Assembly (NCBI GenBank): GCA_963573385.1
Contig: CAUYLG010033066.1
Location: forward strand, 121,344-185,343
Length of the DNA stretch: 64,000 bases
Direction: 5' to 3'
Source of the DNA: Cacajao melanocephalus
Taxonomy: Eukaryota > Chordata > Mammalia > Primates > Pitheciidae
How positions within the stretch are numbered: the stretch's first letter is position 1; the number at the start of each line of letters is the position of its first letter. Shown here piece after piece: positions 24,139 through 35,499 of the stretch. The notes below the pieces were generated by a model. It was not told the origin of the DNA, searched no databases, and worked only from the letters and a program-made list of their open reading frames with translations. The translations under genes and the position numbers were made by a program.

Positions 24139-24310
24139 ATGGTTTTCAAACTTTCACTTGCATTTGATTCACCTGGGAATTTTGTTAAAAGACCTCCAGA
24201 GTTTCTGATTCGGTAGCATGGGGGAAGGGCTCAAAAATTTGCATTGCTAACAAGATCTCAGATGATGCTGAAGCTGCTGGCCTGACTACCACACTTTGAG
24301 AATGACCGTT
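24139..24310 (+). mobile_element. MER5A-like hAT-Charlie MITE
   Basis: 'tggttttcaaactttcactt', 'attcacctgggaattttgtt', 'cagagtttctgattcggtag', 'aatttgcattgctaacaaga', 'gatgatgctgaagctgctgg' and 'accacactttgagaatgacc' reproduce the MER5A consensus end to end. Confidence 0.88.
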
Positions 24311-24779
24311 CTTTTAAACTGTAATGTTTTAGAAGTCCTGTTGCAAATTTATCTTTATCTATACATTCCCTTTAGCAATATCCTAAACGTAGTAGATACT
24401 TATTTCCATTGAATTAAACCACAGTAATCTAAGACAGATGATAAGTGTGAAGTGACTGGTGCAGACACACGATAGAAGAAGTCATGCTGGTTTGGAATAA
24501 TAATACAAAAAATATTGTAGACGACATTGTGTGTTGGACAGGAGTGGAATAGGGATTATTCCTGGCTCAGTATCTGGACCTGGGGTCACAGAGAAGAGGG
24601 AGCATTTTAGAAAGATGCCAGGGCTAATAACCTAGAGACACACTTAGTTACTGTCTTCATCATTATCAAACAAGCAGCCCCTAAACTGACTGTGAATTTA
24701 GTAAGCAGGAAGAGAGCCCTGAAATTGTGATCAAAGGTGAAAGGAGGCAAATGGTTAGCCAAAGGCAGGAGAAGCAATG
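24311..24779. other. Unique sequence
   Basis: Nothing recognised on either strand. Confidence 0.4.
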
Positions 24780-25430
24780 AAGGCAGGCTCCAGGAGGATT
24801 TTTTTTATTTCGTGTCTCTAGAAATATGTCTCCATTGGCTTTATTGAAAGCCACCCCAAGGCTGGAGGGGGAGGTGGGAACTGCCAGAAGATGAATGAGA
24901 GATAGCTCACTGGGAAAATTTCCCCAGCTCTCACTGGCCAGCTAGGTTTTAAAAGCCATTTCAGCAATTGTTCGGAGCTGTCAGATGTCTCCGTCAGATC
25001 GATAGGTTACTGTGGAATTTGCCCAGACTGTTGGCCAATCAAAATGTAAATTCCAGATAAATTTAATACATAAACCAACTTGTCTTCTTCAAGCCATTTT
25101 GAAAGTCATGAAAAGTAATTTGACTTTTCCTCATGGCTGTCATATAGGAGACACATTTTCTGCCAGTGTTAAGCATTTATTTGGCTTCAAAACTCGTGAG
25201 TCCAGTGGAGGTAAGGAAGGTGAGGGGTATATATGTGAGTATAGTCTTATCATGCATGTGCTTCATGGAAAGCTGGAAAGCTCAATTATTTGGATGTCCT
25301 TTATGAGAAGCGTATTAATTAAAATGAAGATGTGTAGCGTCTATAGGTGCATGAAGCTGATAGATTTGCTAGTGGGATGTGTGATTGCAAAGTCATGAAC
25401 TCCCTATTTATGCCTCTCATGGGCAGTCTC
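24780..25430. promoter_or_regulatory. Candidate conserved non-coding element
   Basis: Repeat-free for about 650 bp and of balanced composition, with 'ggccaatcaaaatgtaaatt' (CCAAT-like and AT-hook-like), 'cagataaatttaatacataa', 'gtcagatgtctccgtcagat' and an isolated 'cgatagg'. It hosts a 128-codon plus-strand frame (25012-25398) with no recognisable domain, unusual splice context or codon signature. A long open frame can arise by chance in sequence under purifying selection. Function is inferred from composition only. Confidence 0.25.
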
Positions 25431-25784
25431 ATTTTCTAGAACATGCAAGATGTGTCTGGATGCATGACTATGTATGTGCGTGTTGCAACTGATCTTTTCC
25501 AACAAGAATCATAAATCTTTACATTGAAAGAAAAGATTTATAGCCCAGCCAGGATGGCTCTGGGCCCCATGGGGAAGTATGCTTTAGAGACATGTGATAA
25601 TTTTTCACGTTGAAAATAGTCGTAATGGGCAAAAGCATGTAGGCAAGAGGTAAGTCTTTGAACTCAGGAATGTCTAAAGTGGGGATTTTTCATTGAATCA
25701 TTTATCCTGTGGTCATTATATTGCAGATGTCTCAGATGCCTTACCTCTGTGCAATGTTAGTTTATAAAACACTTTCACATTCAT
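25431..25784. other. Unique sequence
   Basis: Nothing recognised. Confidence 0.35.
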
Positions 25785-25940
25785 TCTGCCATTTAATCCC
25801 CATGGTGATTTATTAAAGTAGCTGGATGGCCCTCATTTTATAGGTGAAGAAACTAAGGCCCAGCTGGCAAAGTGTCTTGACCAAAGCCATAGAGTAAGGA
25901 TAGACCCAAGACTTGAACTCACATAAATATTCTCCATTGT
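25785..25940 (-). repeat. MIR SINE, antisense
   Basis: 'ccatttaatccccatggtga', 'tcattttataggtgaagaaa', 'ctaaggcccagctggcaaag' and 'gacttgaactcacata' follow the MIR reverse complement. Confidence 0.75.
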
Positions 25941-25956
25941 ACCAAAGATATCTTCT

Positions 25957-26244
25957 ATTTTTTTTCTTTTGAAATGGAGTCTCGCTCTGTCTGGAGTACA
26001 GAGGCACCATCTCAGCTCACTGCAACCTCTCTCTCCCAGGTTCAAGCAATTTCCTGCCTCAGCCTCCCGAATAGCTGGGACTACAGATACCCACCACCAT
26101 GCCTGGCTAATCTTTTTGTATTTTTGTTAGAGATGGGGGTTTCACCATATTGGCCAGGCTGGTCTCAAAGTCCTGACCTTATGATCCACCTGCCTCAGCC
26201 TCCCAAAGTACTGGGATTACAGGCGTGAGTCACCAGGCCCGGCC
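25957..26244 (-). mobile_element. Alu, antisense
   Basis: T-rich tail, both arms, ending in 'accaggcccggcc'. The flanks share 'caaagata(t/c)ctt' (25943 onward and 26245 onward) as a target duplication. About 9 bp are missing from the arm near 26008, where 'gctctgtctggagtac' lacks the usual 'cgcccaggc' block. Confidence 0.97.
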
Positions 26245-26311
26245 CAAAGATACCTTTTCTACTCTTCTCCACTCTACTCTGCACTTTTGTGGAATGCATT
26301 AGCGGGGATTT

Positions 26312-26797
26312 GTATTAGTTTTCTATGGCTGCCATAACAAAGTACAAACTTGGCAGCTGAAAACGATAAAAGTTTATTCTCTTACAGTTCTGGAGGACAG
26401 AATTCTGCTATGAGTCTCACTAGGCTGAAATCAAGATGTTGGTAGGGCTTTGTTTCTTCTGGAGGCCCTAGGGGAAAATCTGTTTCTCTGCTTCTAGTTT
26501 CTAGAGGCCACTTGCATTCCCTGATTTGTGGCTCCCTTTCAAGCCTACAACATCAGGTGAAGTCCTTCTCATGTGGTCATCTCTTTAGTTTTCTTCTGCC
26601 TTCTCGATTTGAATGGGCACTTCAGATGACACAGTAGCCTCTCAGATAATATATGTTCATCTTCTTATCTTAAGCTGATCATCAACCTGAATTCCATGTT
26701 CTGCCCTAGTTTCCTTTTGCCATTTAACCCAAGTATTCATAAATTCTAGAGATTAGGATGTAGACACCTTCGAGGAGCTGGTATTCTACCTACCACA
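26312..26797 (-). mobile_element. MLT1C/D-like MaLR solo LTR, antisense
   Basis: 'tattagttttctatggctgc', 'ataacaaagtacaaacttgg', 'cttacagttctggaggacag', 'tgagtctcactaggctgaaa', 'ttccttttgccatttaaccc' and 'gattaggatgtagacacctt' ending 'ctaccaca' are the antisense MLT1C/D landmarks in order. Confidence 0.85.
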
Positions 26798-27600
26798 GAT
26801 ATATTGGTTCCTAGCATTTATTAGGTTCAGCGATGAAAGACTGGCAGAAGATCAAAATGAGAAGAGACAGAGTTCCAGGTGCTCATTCCCCCCACCCCTG
26901 GTTCTCTCCTTGTTGATCTGCATTTGTGCAGAAGCTTCATCATTCTGTTAAAGCCACAGCTCTGTTAAAGGGCCCTTTCCTACAGAGATGGCTCTTACAG
27001 GCTCCCTGCAATCACTCCCTCCCTTGTCCCATCAGTCCTGGAATGGCAACAGCATCCCTTTGTCTTTATGCTCAAGTTGCTTTATTATCTCTTGGTGGTT
27101 CCCTAGTCCTCTCCACACCTTTGTCAACAGCTTTTCCATGAAGCCATCTCCAGTTACTCCTTTAAGTACGACATCGGTTGCTAGCCAGGCCCCTCGCTGA
27201 TGAATGAAAGAAACATCTTCCAAGTCCAGGTCTTTTCCCTACACCACAATTGGCTAAATCAATGAGAGAGCCTCTGTTGCTACAGAGCAATAAAGGTCAT
27301 GGTTATGTTTGAGTAATAATTTCTATTTTTCTCCCCGGTCTAGAGTACAAAATAAGGGCAAAACTGACCTCACTGGTGACTAATATTCTCACTTTTACTA
27401 GTAAAAGGGGCATATTTTAGAAAGCAGAAGAGAGAATTCCTCCTGGTCCAAAGTGGCCCAAAAACTTAATAAAGAAAATACATTCCCTCCTCAGGTCTGG
27501 TAAATTTTTAAACTCAGAAATAGCCAAGCCTTCTGTTCACTTCAATTCTCATTTCTCATTCAACTCTGCCACTAGCTGACTGTGTGATGTGTAATAAATG
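26798..27600. other. Unresolved sequence
   Basis: The part 26880-27210 is C/T-rich ('ccctggttctctccttgttg', 'ctcttggtggttccctagtc'), possibly an ancient LTR or DNA element, not assigned. Several overlapping 60-70 codon frames here are in conflicting phases and are taken as chance. Confidence 0.3.
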
Positions 27601-28075
27601 CCAAATCCCTTACTCTATGGTGCAGGTCCTACCTCATAGGCTCTCATCTCCCTCTTGGATCTAATCTCTGACCAGTCTCCCTACCCCTAACCACTCCGCC
27701 TCAACCAGCCTGGCCTCTTTTCCATTCCTCTACCTGGAAGGACTGTTCTCACCCGAGGCCTTTGCCCTCGCTGTCTCTCTTCCTGGAAATTTCTGTATCT
27801 AGATCTTCAAATCCTTCTGAATGTTGGAGTCTTAGCTCAAATACCACCTCTACAAGAAGACCGTTCCAGACCACGCTAAAAAACCACTCCATCCTGGCAC
27901 AAATTATTCAACATCATCTGAAATCACCTTTAAATATTTTCTTCATTTTCTATATTTCCCCAATAGAACACATATTCCAAAAGATCAGTGGCCTTGAGGG
28001 CCTTGTTTATTGTGATATCTCTAGCCCCTAGAACTGTGCCTGGCACATAGTCAGAGTTGTTATTAAATTCTTAAA
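27601..28075 (+). mobile_element. L2 LINE 3' end, sense
   Basis: 'ccattcctctacctggaagg', 'ggagtcttagctcaaatacc', 'acctctacaagaagaccgtt', 'ccagaccacgctaaaaaacc', 'gtggccttgagggccttgtt' and 'aactgtgcctggcacatagt' reproduce the sense L2 3' end. The 89-codon frame here is an L2 relic, not a gene. Confidence 0.85.
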
Positions 28076-28079
28076 TTTA

Positions 28080-28362
28080 ATGAGGTTGGCTAACATTTAT
28101 TCAAAACTTATATGCCAGATATTCCTCTAACTGCTTTATGTATGTGTACTCATTTTTATTCTCTGTGGCAACATGATGAGGTTGATATTATAATTTTCCA
28201 CCTCTCGCAGATTAAAAAACTGCAGCTTTCAAGAATCATGGGCTTGGACATCCCCAGTTATAGATTACACAGCTGGTAAATAGCAGAGGAGGGTTTCGAA
28301 CGCAGACAGTTGGCTTTAAGGCCTGTGTATTAATCAGTATACTCCACTCTCTGTCCCTTGTA
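28080..28362 (-). repeat. MIR SINE, antisense
   Basis: 'ggctaacatttattcaaaac', 'ttttccacctctcgcagatt', 'cagctggtaaatagcagagg' and 'agggtttcgaacgcagacag' match the antisense MIR over nearly its full length. Confidence 0.82.
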
Positions 28363-28379
28363 CAAGGATGTGCCTTCGG

Positions 28380-28560
28380 TTTTCTGTGTATATTTTCTTG
28401 CCATTCTCAATCGCTCTCCACCCTTTGAGGTCAAATCAAATGTGACCTCTTGCATAAATTTCTGTATCAACCCCTGATAGGATCCTTCCCTTTGCTTTCT
28501 TCTGATTTCACACTATATGCATGCCTGTTATGTATCAAATCATGCCATAAACATGAGCCA
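28380..28560 (+). repeat. L2-like fragment, sense
   Basis: 'gaggtcaaatcaaatgtgac' then 'ctcttgcataaatttctgta' recall the L2 block preceding its 3' end. Weak. Confidence 0.4.
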
Positions 28561-28582
28561 ATTTTCTATCTAATTGTTGATT

Positions 28583-28872
<290 letters not shown>

Positions 28873-28885
28873 CTAATTGTTGATT

Positions 28886-30290
28886 CTTAAAGCCAGAAAC
28901 CCTCATTTCATACCACTAGTATTCAACAGAGTGCACATTAGGCACTCAATAACTGGTGTGTGTTAGACATGCTATATAAAAATGTATGGTTTCATACAAA
29001 GTTTTAGCCACTTTGTCCCAAAATTCTAAAGAATATTTGAATCCATGCACTTAACAAGGAAAAGACGAGATGCAGCAGGAGCTCCATCACGGAGACTCTG
29101 ACGCCAAAACCCACAGGAGTCAGGGAGATGAACCCAGGTCCAGAAAATTGGCTGCGTTGGGATCTCTTGGCAGAGAGGACAGTAATGGTATGGAAGCAGC
29201 AAAAGCGATTGAGATGTTGCTATGAACTCAACAGCTGATCAAAGCCAAGTGGTGATCCCAAGCTGCAGCGGCAAGACGCACCCACCACTTCATCCTGGCC
29301 TTCTGAAGCCCACTGTGCATGTGTCCGTTCCCCGCCTCCCAGCATTTGCTCCTACTGCTCCCACTGCCTGGTGTACCCTTTCTTCTCCAGGTCACCCAAC
29401 CAAATACAGTTATTGATCTTTTGGATTTTTCAAAAAGAAAATCAAATGTGTTAGGGATTAATTAGTGCAATTCAGAAATAATAGAGATGAAGAATAAGAA
29501 CATTAGGAAGAAAAAAGAGGAAGCTGCTGAACTGGGTGATTCACATCACTTCTTTGTAAGAGGGCGTTTGTTTATCTAAGCAATGTGTGATAAAAGCAAC
29601 AGGGACAAGAAACCTGCAGGAGTCATAGAGTTTGAGGTGCTACTACAAACAGGTGAATCCAATCAAACCCAAGATTTGCTCAGAGATATTTAGGTTTTAT
29701 AACCATTTTAATCATCTAATTTAATAACAATAATAATCCTAATAATAACTATATACAACCCATGTTATAGAAATTATTGCAAGAAAACTATCTGTTATTG
29801 TGAGCATAAAACCATCTAGTCCTAGGAATGGGATTTCCCCATCACTGATAAATAAGTGTTTATTTGAAACTAGGAGGTTTCTCAAGAGCCCAATTGCCTT
29901 GTTTTTGCAGATCAGGCTGAGGTACTCATTCTGCATGGTTCAGCTTAAATTCTTCCTTCAGCAGGCTATTCCCATTCTCCTCCACCACTTTCCTGTCTCC
30001 AGAGGAGGCATCTTTGGCATCAAACATCTAAATTAATGATTTGGAGTATTTTCTAAATATTTACGGTGCACTTTTCTTTTCCACCAAGATTATAAACTTG
30101 CAGAAAGGCAGAACAACTTCTCTTGCCAGCCCTGGAAGTCCAACAGCCACAGGGATGGGTACAGACCTGACCTTCAATGAATGTAGGTTGAGTTGAATTA
30201 GAATGAACTTTGCCAAAAGGCTTTGCAGAATGTTGACAGATGTTGTGCAGGTGTGTGAGGCAGGAGAGAAGGGGTGGTGGGTCTCTCTGG
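28886..30290. other. Unique sequence
   Basis: No family recognised. The part 29050-29420 is more GC-rich with scattered CpGs ('atcacggagactctgacgcc', 'tgcagcggcaagacgcaccc'). A 64-codon frame there has no domain. Confidence 0.4.
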
Positions 30291-30520
30291 TCAAATCCGT
30301 TTGGAAAACACTGGGTTAAACAAAGTTTAACAGGTTTTCTCCCTACAAGGCTCCACTGTCCCTTTAATATGTAAATGTGCATTGTGTAGCTCAAAGAGGG
30401 GGCTTTCCTGGGCAGTATTTCCAAAATATGTTTGCAGCAGGAAGTCTTTATTTTACAGAGGAACTTAGAAAATAAGTGTTCCACTGAACACACTTGGAAA
30501 ACATTGAATTTAATTAAATA
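30291..30520. repeat. Possible hAT-like or other old repeat
   Basis: Two related phrases, 'tttggaaaacactgggttaa' (about 30300) and 'cttggaaaacattgaattta' (about 30493), and 'ttccactgaacacacttgga' resemble terminal motifs of small hAT elements. A 175-codon antisense frame (30053-30580) spans it. The frame has no domain, is cysteine-rich and overlaps MIR and this repeat, so I do not call it a gene. Confidence 0.3.
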
Positions 30521-30555
30521 AATTATAGATTGAGAAGAAACCTTCAAGATTACTT

Positions 30556-30695
30556 TTGTTAATACCCTCAGTTTTCTCATATGAAAAATTGTGATGATAA
30601 AGCCACCTGCCCCAAAAAGTTGCTATGAAGATTAAATACATGCATATATTTAGAGATACTTAACATATCAATAGATGTTTACTGTTATCATTCTG
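30556..30695 (+). repeat. MIR fragment, sense
   Basis: 'ctcagttttctcatatgaaa', 'gttgctatgaagattaaata' and 'caatagatgtttactgttat' are the 3' half of MIR. Confidence 0.75.
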
Positions 30696-30734
30696 TAGAC
30701 GAAAATATAAGTTCCCACTGCATGTGGGTTCAGG

Positions 30735-30975
30735 GCTTCACAGTCAAGGCTTTGGAGTAAGACCAGGGTGAAGCTGGCTTGCATGACCCTAGGCAAGTGA
30801 CACAACAACTCTTATCTTAGCCTCCACTTTCTCATCTGTAAAATGGGCTGATGATAACTAACCTTATGGTGTTGTTATCAGCAGTAAAGGGGACAATGCA
30901 GGTAAAAGGCTTAGCTTGGGAACTGGTACCAAGGCCTACCCAGTAGGCATAGCTCTTAGTTATAACAAGTAATAT
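30735..30975 (+). repeat. MIR SINE, sense
   Basis: 'aaggctttggagtaagacca', 'gaccctaggcaagtgacaca', 'tttctcatctgtaaaatggg' and 'taaccttatggtgttgttat' follow the full MIR order. Confidence 0.85.
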
Positions 30976-31200
30976 TCATGCAGAGTTTCCTTAAACGCAA
31001 GAGCTGCTAAGCCTTGTTGTGCATTAATGTGTGATTGTGATCTTATTAAACATAACAGGTAGGTGCATTTTGAATCTCATTTAACGGAAGGTAAATTGAG
31101 GCTCAAAAAGGTAAAACAACTCACCAAGCTCACCTATTTAAGACATGAGGATGTCAAAATTCAAACCTCAGCAGGCTGACTCCAGAGCCAGTGTTCTCAA
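30976..31200 (-). repeat. MIR SINE, antisense
   Basis: 'aaattgaggctcaaaaaggt', 'aaaacaactcaccaagctca' and 'aaattcaaacctcagcaggc' form the antisense MIR, lying back to back with the preceding sense copy. Confidence 0.7.
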
Positions 31201-31689
31201 ACGCTGCCATTCTTCCTCTCTGTTGCATCCCACCCTGCTCACCATTCACAATGAACAATACTGGTTGAACCTAGTACTTTTTTCCTTCTTATTACTGCTG
31301 GCATGCTAAAGACAGGATGCGTTCTGCCAGGTGGCACCTTAAATACTCAGGGGTCTTGAGTATGGTTTCCCCATGTCTGTGCAGCTCAGTTCCTGGCCCT
31401 GTCCCAGTCTAAGAAGGTGACAGGCAGATACTAAGGCTCTGTCTTTATTACTGTCTCTGAGCCTGACCAGGCAGGTAGAATCCAAAGTTAAGGATCCTGC
31501 AAGTCCTCTCTGGAAGGGACCAGTGACGCAGTGAGGGTTGGAGATCTGGAGGACAGTGGTCTGCTTTCCCTGCCCAGGGAGGTTTGAGAAACTGGACATT
31601 CACAGAATCAAGCCAACTTTGGTACCCTCAAGAAAAAGCCACGTTGAGAGGTAAAACAGCATGTTTATCACCTCTTCTAAAGGAGGCTT
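31201..31689. other. Unique sequence
   Basis: Moderately GC-rich, repeat family not recognised. Overlapping short frames are chance. Confidence 0.35.
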
Positions 31690-31862
31690 GAGGCTGATTC
31701 TGACTTAAACCCATGACAAAAGCAATCATTCTTCCTCTCTGGATAAACTGAGGCTGAATTTGCCTTTGGGGTAATTTGTCTTTGGTCACTGAACCAGCAA
31801 GTGGCAAAGCAGGACTTGAACTTGAATATCTTCACTCCAAACCCTGCTCTTTCCACATATCT
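31690..31862 (-). repeat. MIR-like SINE, antisense
   Basis: 'gataaactgaggctgaattt', 'cagcaagtggcaaagcagga' and 'cttgaacttgaatatcttca' follow antisense MIR order, with an insertion or divergence in the middle. Confidence 0.6.
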
Positions 31863-32294
31863 CTGAACATGCCCAACATACAAAGAGGGGAGAGATGGAA
31901 AGAACTACAAGTGGACTTAAGGGCATATCCATCCAGAACAGACTTTTATCTGCAGATGGGATGTCATGTACCTTAGGTTTAACTAACACCTGTGAGTACA
32001 GAGATGCCCAGGTATGAAGCTGGGCTCATGGCCAGTTCTCTGTAGAGTTACAAACTGAGACCAAAACATCCATTTGTTTTCCTTCAAAGGTGTAACCTGA
32101 TGGTAACTGGGGTCATGTCAGCATTTCCAGGAGTCATATTTATGTAGTGCTTTTATCAAGCAAGGCCAGTGGCCACAATCCCACAGCAGTCCTGGGTCAG
32201 GCAATTGAAGCATTACATCATCTCAGTTGAGCTGTTTTGGAAAGTAGAGCCAGAAGAAAAGGAGAAAGGGGCCAGGATGGTGGGAAAGTAAAAG
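31863..32294. other. Unique sequence
   Basis: Nothing recognised. Confidence 0.35.
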
Positions 32295-32512
32295 CTCATG
32301 TATTGAGCCAGCCAGTAGATGCTAGATTCCGGGCCAAGTGCCTCACAGATGTTACCTGATTTAATCTTTACAAGTGTCCTAAAAGGCAGGCATTAAGCTC
32401 TAATTGTACAGATGAGGAAACCAGTCAGAAGGGTTAAAGAGCTTTGTCTGAGGCCTGTGGTTTGCATGTGTATGATACAGATCCAGATCTCTCTGACTTT
32501 GGAATCTGACCT
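32295..32512 (-). repeat. MIR SINE, antisense
   Basis: 'caagtgcctcacagatgtta', 'tgatttaatctttacaagtg', 'gtacagatgaggaaaccagt' and 'gacttgaatctg'-like ending ('gactttggaatctgacc') follow antisense MIR. Confidence 0.78.
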
Positions 32513-32754
32513 CATTGCCCTATTTCTCTCTGCCTCTGTGTTTTCAGACTCTAGTCTTGATCCTCTCATTTCACTTATATAGGCAAGCTTCCTCTCTTCT
32601 CTGAGCCTCTTATTTCTTATCCTAGAACAGGGATAGTGCTCCCCTACTCTCAAGACTGGCAGGACATAAGGATAAGACATTTGAAAACATTTTCATTAAT
32701 TAAACATGAGTGTATACTATTTTTATAAGTATAAATAAAAGCAATTAAATGGGG

Positions 32755-32835
32755 GGATATATACACACACATACTTACACATATATGTGCACATATGCAA
32801 ACATATATATACACACATAAATATATAAATAAAAT
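32755..32835. repeat. AT/AC-rich imperfect microsatellite
   Basis: Mixed TA, CA and TACA units ('atatatacacacacatactt', 'cacatatatgtgcacatatg'), imperfect and about 80 bp long. Confidence 0.9.
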
Positions 32836-33134
32836 TATTACAGCCAATTCTTTCCTGAAGTTATTTATAAAACCCACATCTTTGCATGGTCTTTTTTTTT
32901 TCTGCCATGTTGGTGCTTCCTGTGTTTGCCTTTTTGGGGAAAATTATATAGCTTTAATCATGTAAAACTTTACCTTGAAAGAGTCTATTTAACATCTCTT
33001 TCAGCATCCTAGTCTCTAATTACATAATTGAAAGATTTATCTTCATGGTTTTGTGCAAAATGTAGAGTATTTCATGAGGTTTTTTTCTTCCAAAATCAAA
33101 GCCAAGGTCCTTAAGACCGTTGTTCTCTACCAGC

Positions 33135-33358
33135 AGGGGTAGGAACATGGCCACTAGAGGCAGCCTGGGTTTCAATTCTGGCTCTGCCACCTACCTGCTT
33201 TGAGACCTTAGTTTCTTACTCATAGTTCCTTCCAGATGTAAAATAGAACAATGTTAAAACTTACCTCTCAAGTAATAAGAATGTATATGCAAAATGCTTA
33301 GAAAAGGTCCCGGAACATAGTAAGTACCCAGTAAATGTTTCCATGATTATTTCATTTC
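33135..33358 (+). repeat. MIR SINE, sense
   Basis: 'gcctgggtttcaattctggc', 'tctgccacctacctgctttg', 'acatagtaagtacccagtaa' and 'atgtttcca' in MIR order. Confidence 0.82.
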
Positions 33359-33419
33359 AGCTCTAGGCACATAGAAGAGATTATGTTGTTACAGTATCTG
33401 TGACCATCGTTTGTTTGAA

Positions 33420-34290
33420 CTTGCTTTCCAGTGTGACTAACAGGGTCAGTTTGGACATGCAGGTGACCTGGTAAATCATTATTGAGAGACTGTACAAGTG
33501 AAGACACAAATACGCATATGGTTATAAACTGTGATCAATGCATTGAGGGAAAATTAGCAGGGCATTCTGAGAGAGTAAAACAGATGAGCATATTTTATAG
33601 CGAAGGTTTAAGAGGACCTCCTTAATGAAGCAACATTTAAGGGGAAGCCTGAAGGACAATGAAAGGCTGGCCAGACTATGGGTAACAGGAGGCGCAGATT
33701 TCCAGGTAGATAGGACCACATTATGAATGCCCTGCTCCATAGAAGAGCCTGGGATTCTTGAACAGAAACAGTGTGGCTAGATTGAGGTAAGCAAGAGGGA
33801 GAGAGAGGAGGGATTAAAGTGCAGGGGCACATCCAGGTGGAGGCTCTGAAGCATGATGAAGAGTTTCCATGTTAGTCTAAGAAATGAGATGCTATTGAAG
33901 GGCCATTCACAGACACATTATGTGATCATGTTAGCTTTTGTATCAGACCAGTCTGGTGGTCATGTGCCAGAGGCAGATGTAGAAGCCAATTAGGAGACTC
34001 TTGCTATAACCAAGGCTGGAGGGGATCAGGGCTTAACCAGGATGGTGGTGTTGAAAATAGAGAAGAGAAAGTGGTTTCAAGACATTTCAAAGGTAGAATC
34101 AATGCAACTTGAAAGGCTTGTATTTGGGGATGACTACAGTCTCAGGGAACATGCTCTGAGATTCAATGCATTGAAAAAATTTGCATGATCACAGGGATAG
34201 AACCTAGTCATTGCATGGGATTCGCTGGAAGGTTCATTTAGATTAAACATGAAGAGACTCCCAATAATTAAAGCCATCCATAGTGAAATA
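33420..34290 (-). mobile_element. L2 LINE, antisense, long fragment
   Basis: 'gcagggcattctgagagagt', 'gacctccttaatgaagcaac', 'atttaaggggaagcctgaag', 'gaatgccctgctccatagaa', 'gatgctattgaagggccatt' and 'agactcttgctataaccaag' are antisense L2 ORF2 landmarks. The same blocks recur in the antisense L2 near 41.4-42.0 kb, which supports the family call. Confidence 0.7.
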
Positions 34291-34454
34291 ATCTGTCCAG
34301 GTAGGTAATTGATTATTTGACTTTGGAAATGTTCAAAAAGGGTCTAAGTCACCATTTCAATGAAATCTTACGAAGATGGATTGAGTATCACCTTTAAGAA
34401 AAACATGTTTCAACATTTTAGGGAAGAATATGCATAATAATTACGGCTGATTTA

Positions 34455-34682
34455 TCAACATAATGACTAACACTTATGAGGTGTCCATTATGTGCCAGTT
34501 TCAAATGCTTAACATGGGTTAATTTTTTTAATGTTCACATCTACTCTATGTAGTGATACTAATATTATACCCATTTTACCAATAAGGAACTGGAGATACA
34601 GAAACATTAAGGTACTTATCCAAGTCATATTGCTGATAAGTGGGTAGAAACAAGATTGTAACTTAGGCAGTGGCTCCACCAG
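34455..34682 (-). repeat. MIR SINE, antisense
   Basis: 'gactaacacttatgaggtgt', 'ccattatgtgccagtttcaa', 'tacccattttaccaataagg' and 'cttatccaagtcatattgct' match antisense MIR. Confidence 0.82.
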
Positions 34683-34748
34683 ACACAACTTAAAAGTTTC
34701 AATAGCAGAAAGAAAATAGTTCAGTATGTTGTAGCACAGTCATTTTCT

Positions 34749-35064
34749 TTTTCTTTTTTCTTTTTTTTTTTTTTTTTTTAGGCAGGGTCTTGCTCTGTCA
34801 CCCAGGCTGGAGTGCAGTGGGACAATCTCAGCTCACTGTAGCCTCCACCTCCCATCCCGGTTTCAAGGAATTCTCGTGCCTCAGCCTCCTGAGTAGCTGG
34901 GTCGCAGATGCGCACCACGAAACCTGGCTATTTTTTGTATTTTTAGTAGAGACAGGGTTTTGCCATGTTGGCCAGGGTGGTCCCGAACTCCCGACCTCAA
35001 GTGATTTGCCCACGTCAGCCTCCCAAAGTGCTGGGATTACAGGTGTGAGCCACCATGCTCAGCC
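34749..35064 (-). mobile_element. Alu, antisense
   Basis: Long T tail (about 34749-34780), both arms, ending 'accatgctcagcc'. A 16-bp duplication 'agc(a/g)cagtcattttct' flanks it at 34733-34748 and 35065-35080 with one mismatch. Confidence 0.98.
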
Positions 35065-35080
35065 AGCGCAGTCATTTTCT

Positions 35081-35499
35081 AGAACAGTATTATGTTATTA
35101 AATCTAGCAATCATGAAAATTATGTAGCAACAATGAAGAAGGTTCAGAAATAACTTACTCGTATACCACAATTACCACTAAGTACAAAACACACAGATAT
35201 ACAGAAAACGAAATGGAAGGGAATGTTATAGTGAAAGGAATAAAGATAATCTGTTTTCTTTTTGAAATTTTCCTGAACATGGTAACACTATATTTATTCA
35301 GAAAATATAGTTGCAATTCAAAGTAGATGAATGCAGTTACACAAAAAAATGCTGGAAGGAGATTGGACTTCTAAGAACTCTTCCAACACAGAAATTCTAT
35401 GATTCTGTTAGAGTGGGCCTTTTTTTATGGGCAAACTGGATATCCAATATGAGTATATGGATGAAGACAAATCTATCATGAATGAAATGTGAAACCTCA
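35081..35499. other. Unique stretch with a MIR3 scrap
   Basis: At about 35350-35415 'ggagattggacttctaagaa' and 'cagaaattctatgattctgt' are the MIR3 3' end. The rest is unrecognised. Confidence 0.4.

Noticed and set aside
30053..30580. 175-codon antisense open frame, the longest outside the LINE-1 at the right edge
   Set aside because: Overlaps MIR and hAT-like repeat sequence, has no recognisable domain or signal, is cysteine- and histidine-rich in the way translated non-coding DNA often is, and lacks promoter or splice context. Chance frames of this size are plausible in 64 kb.
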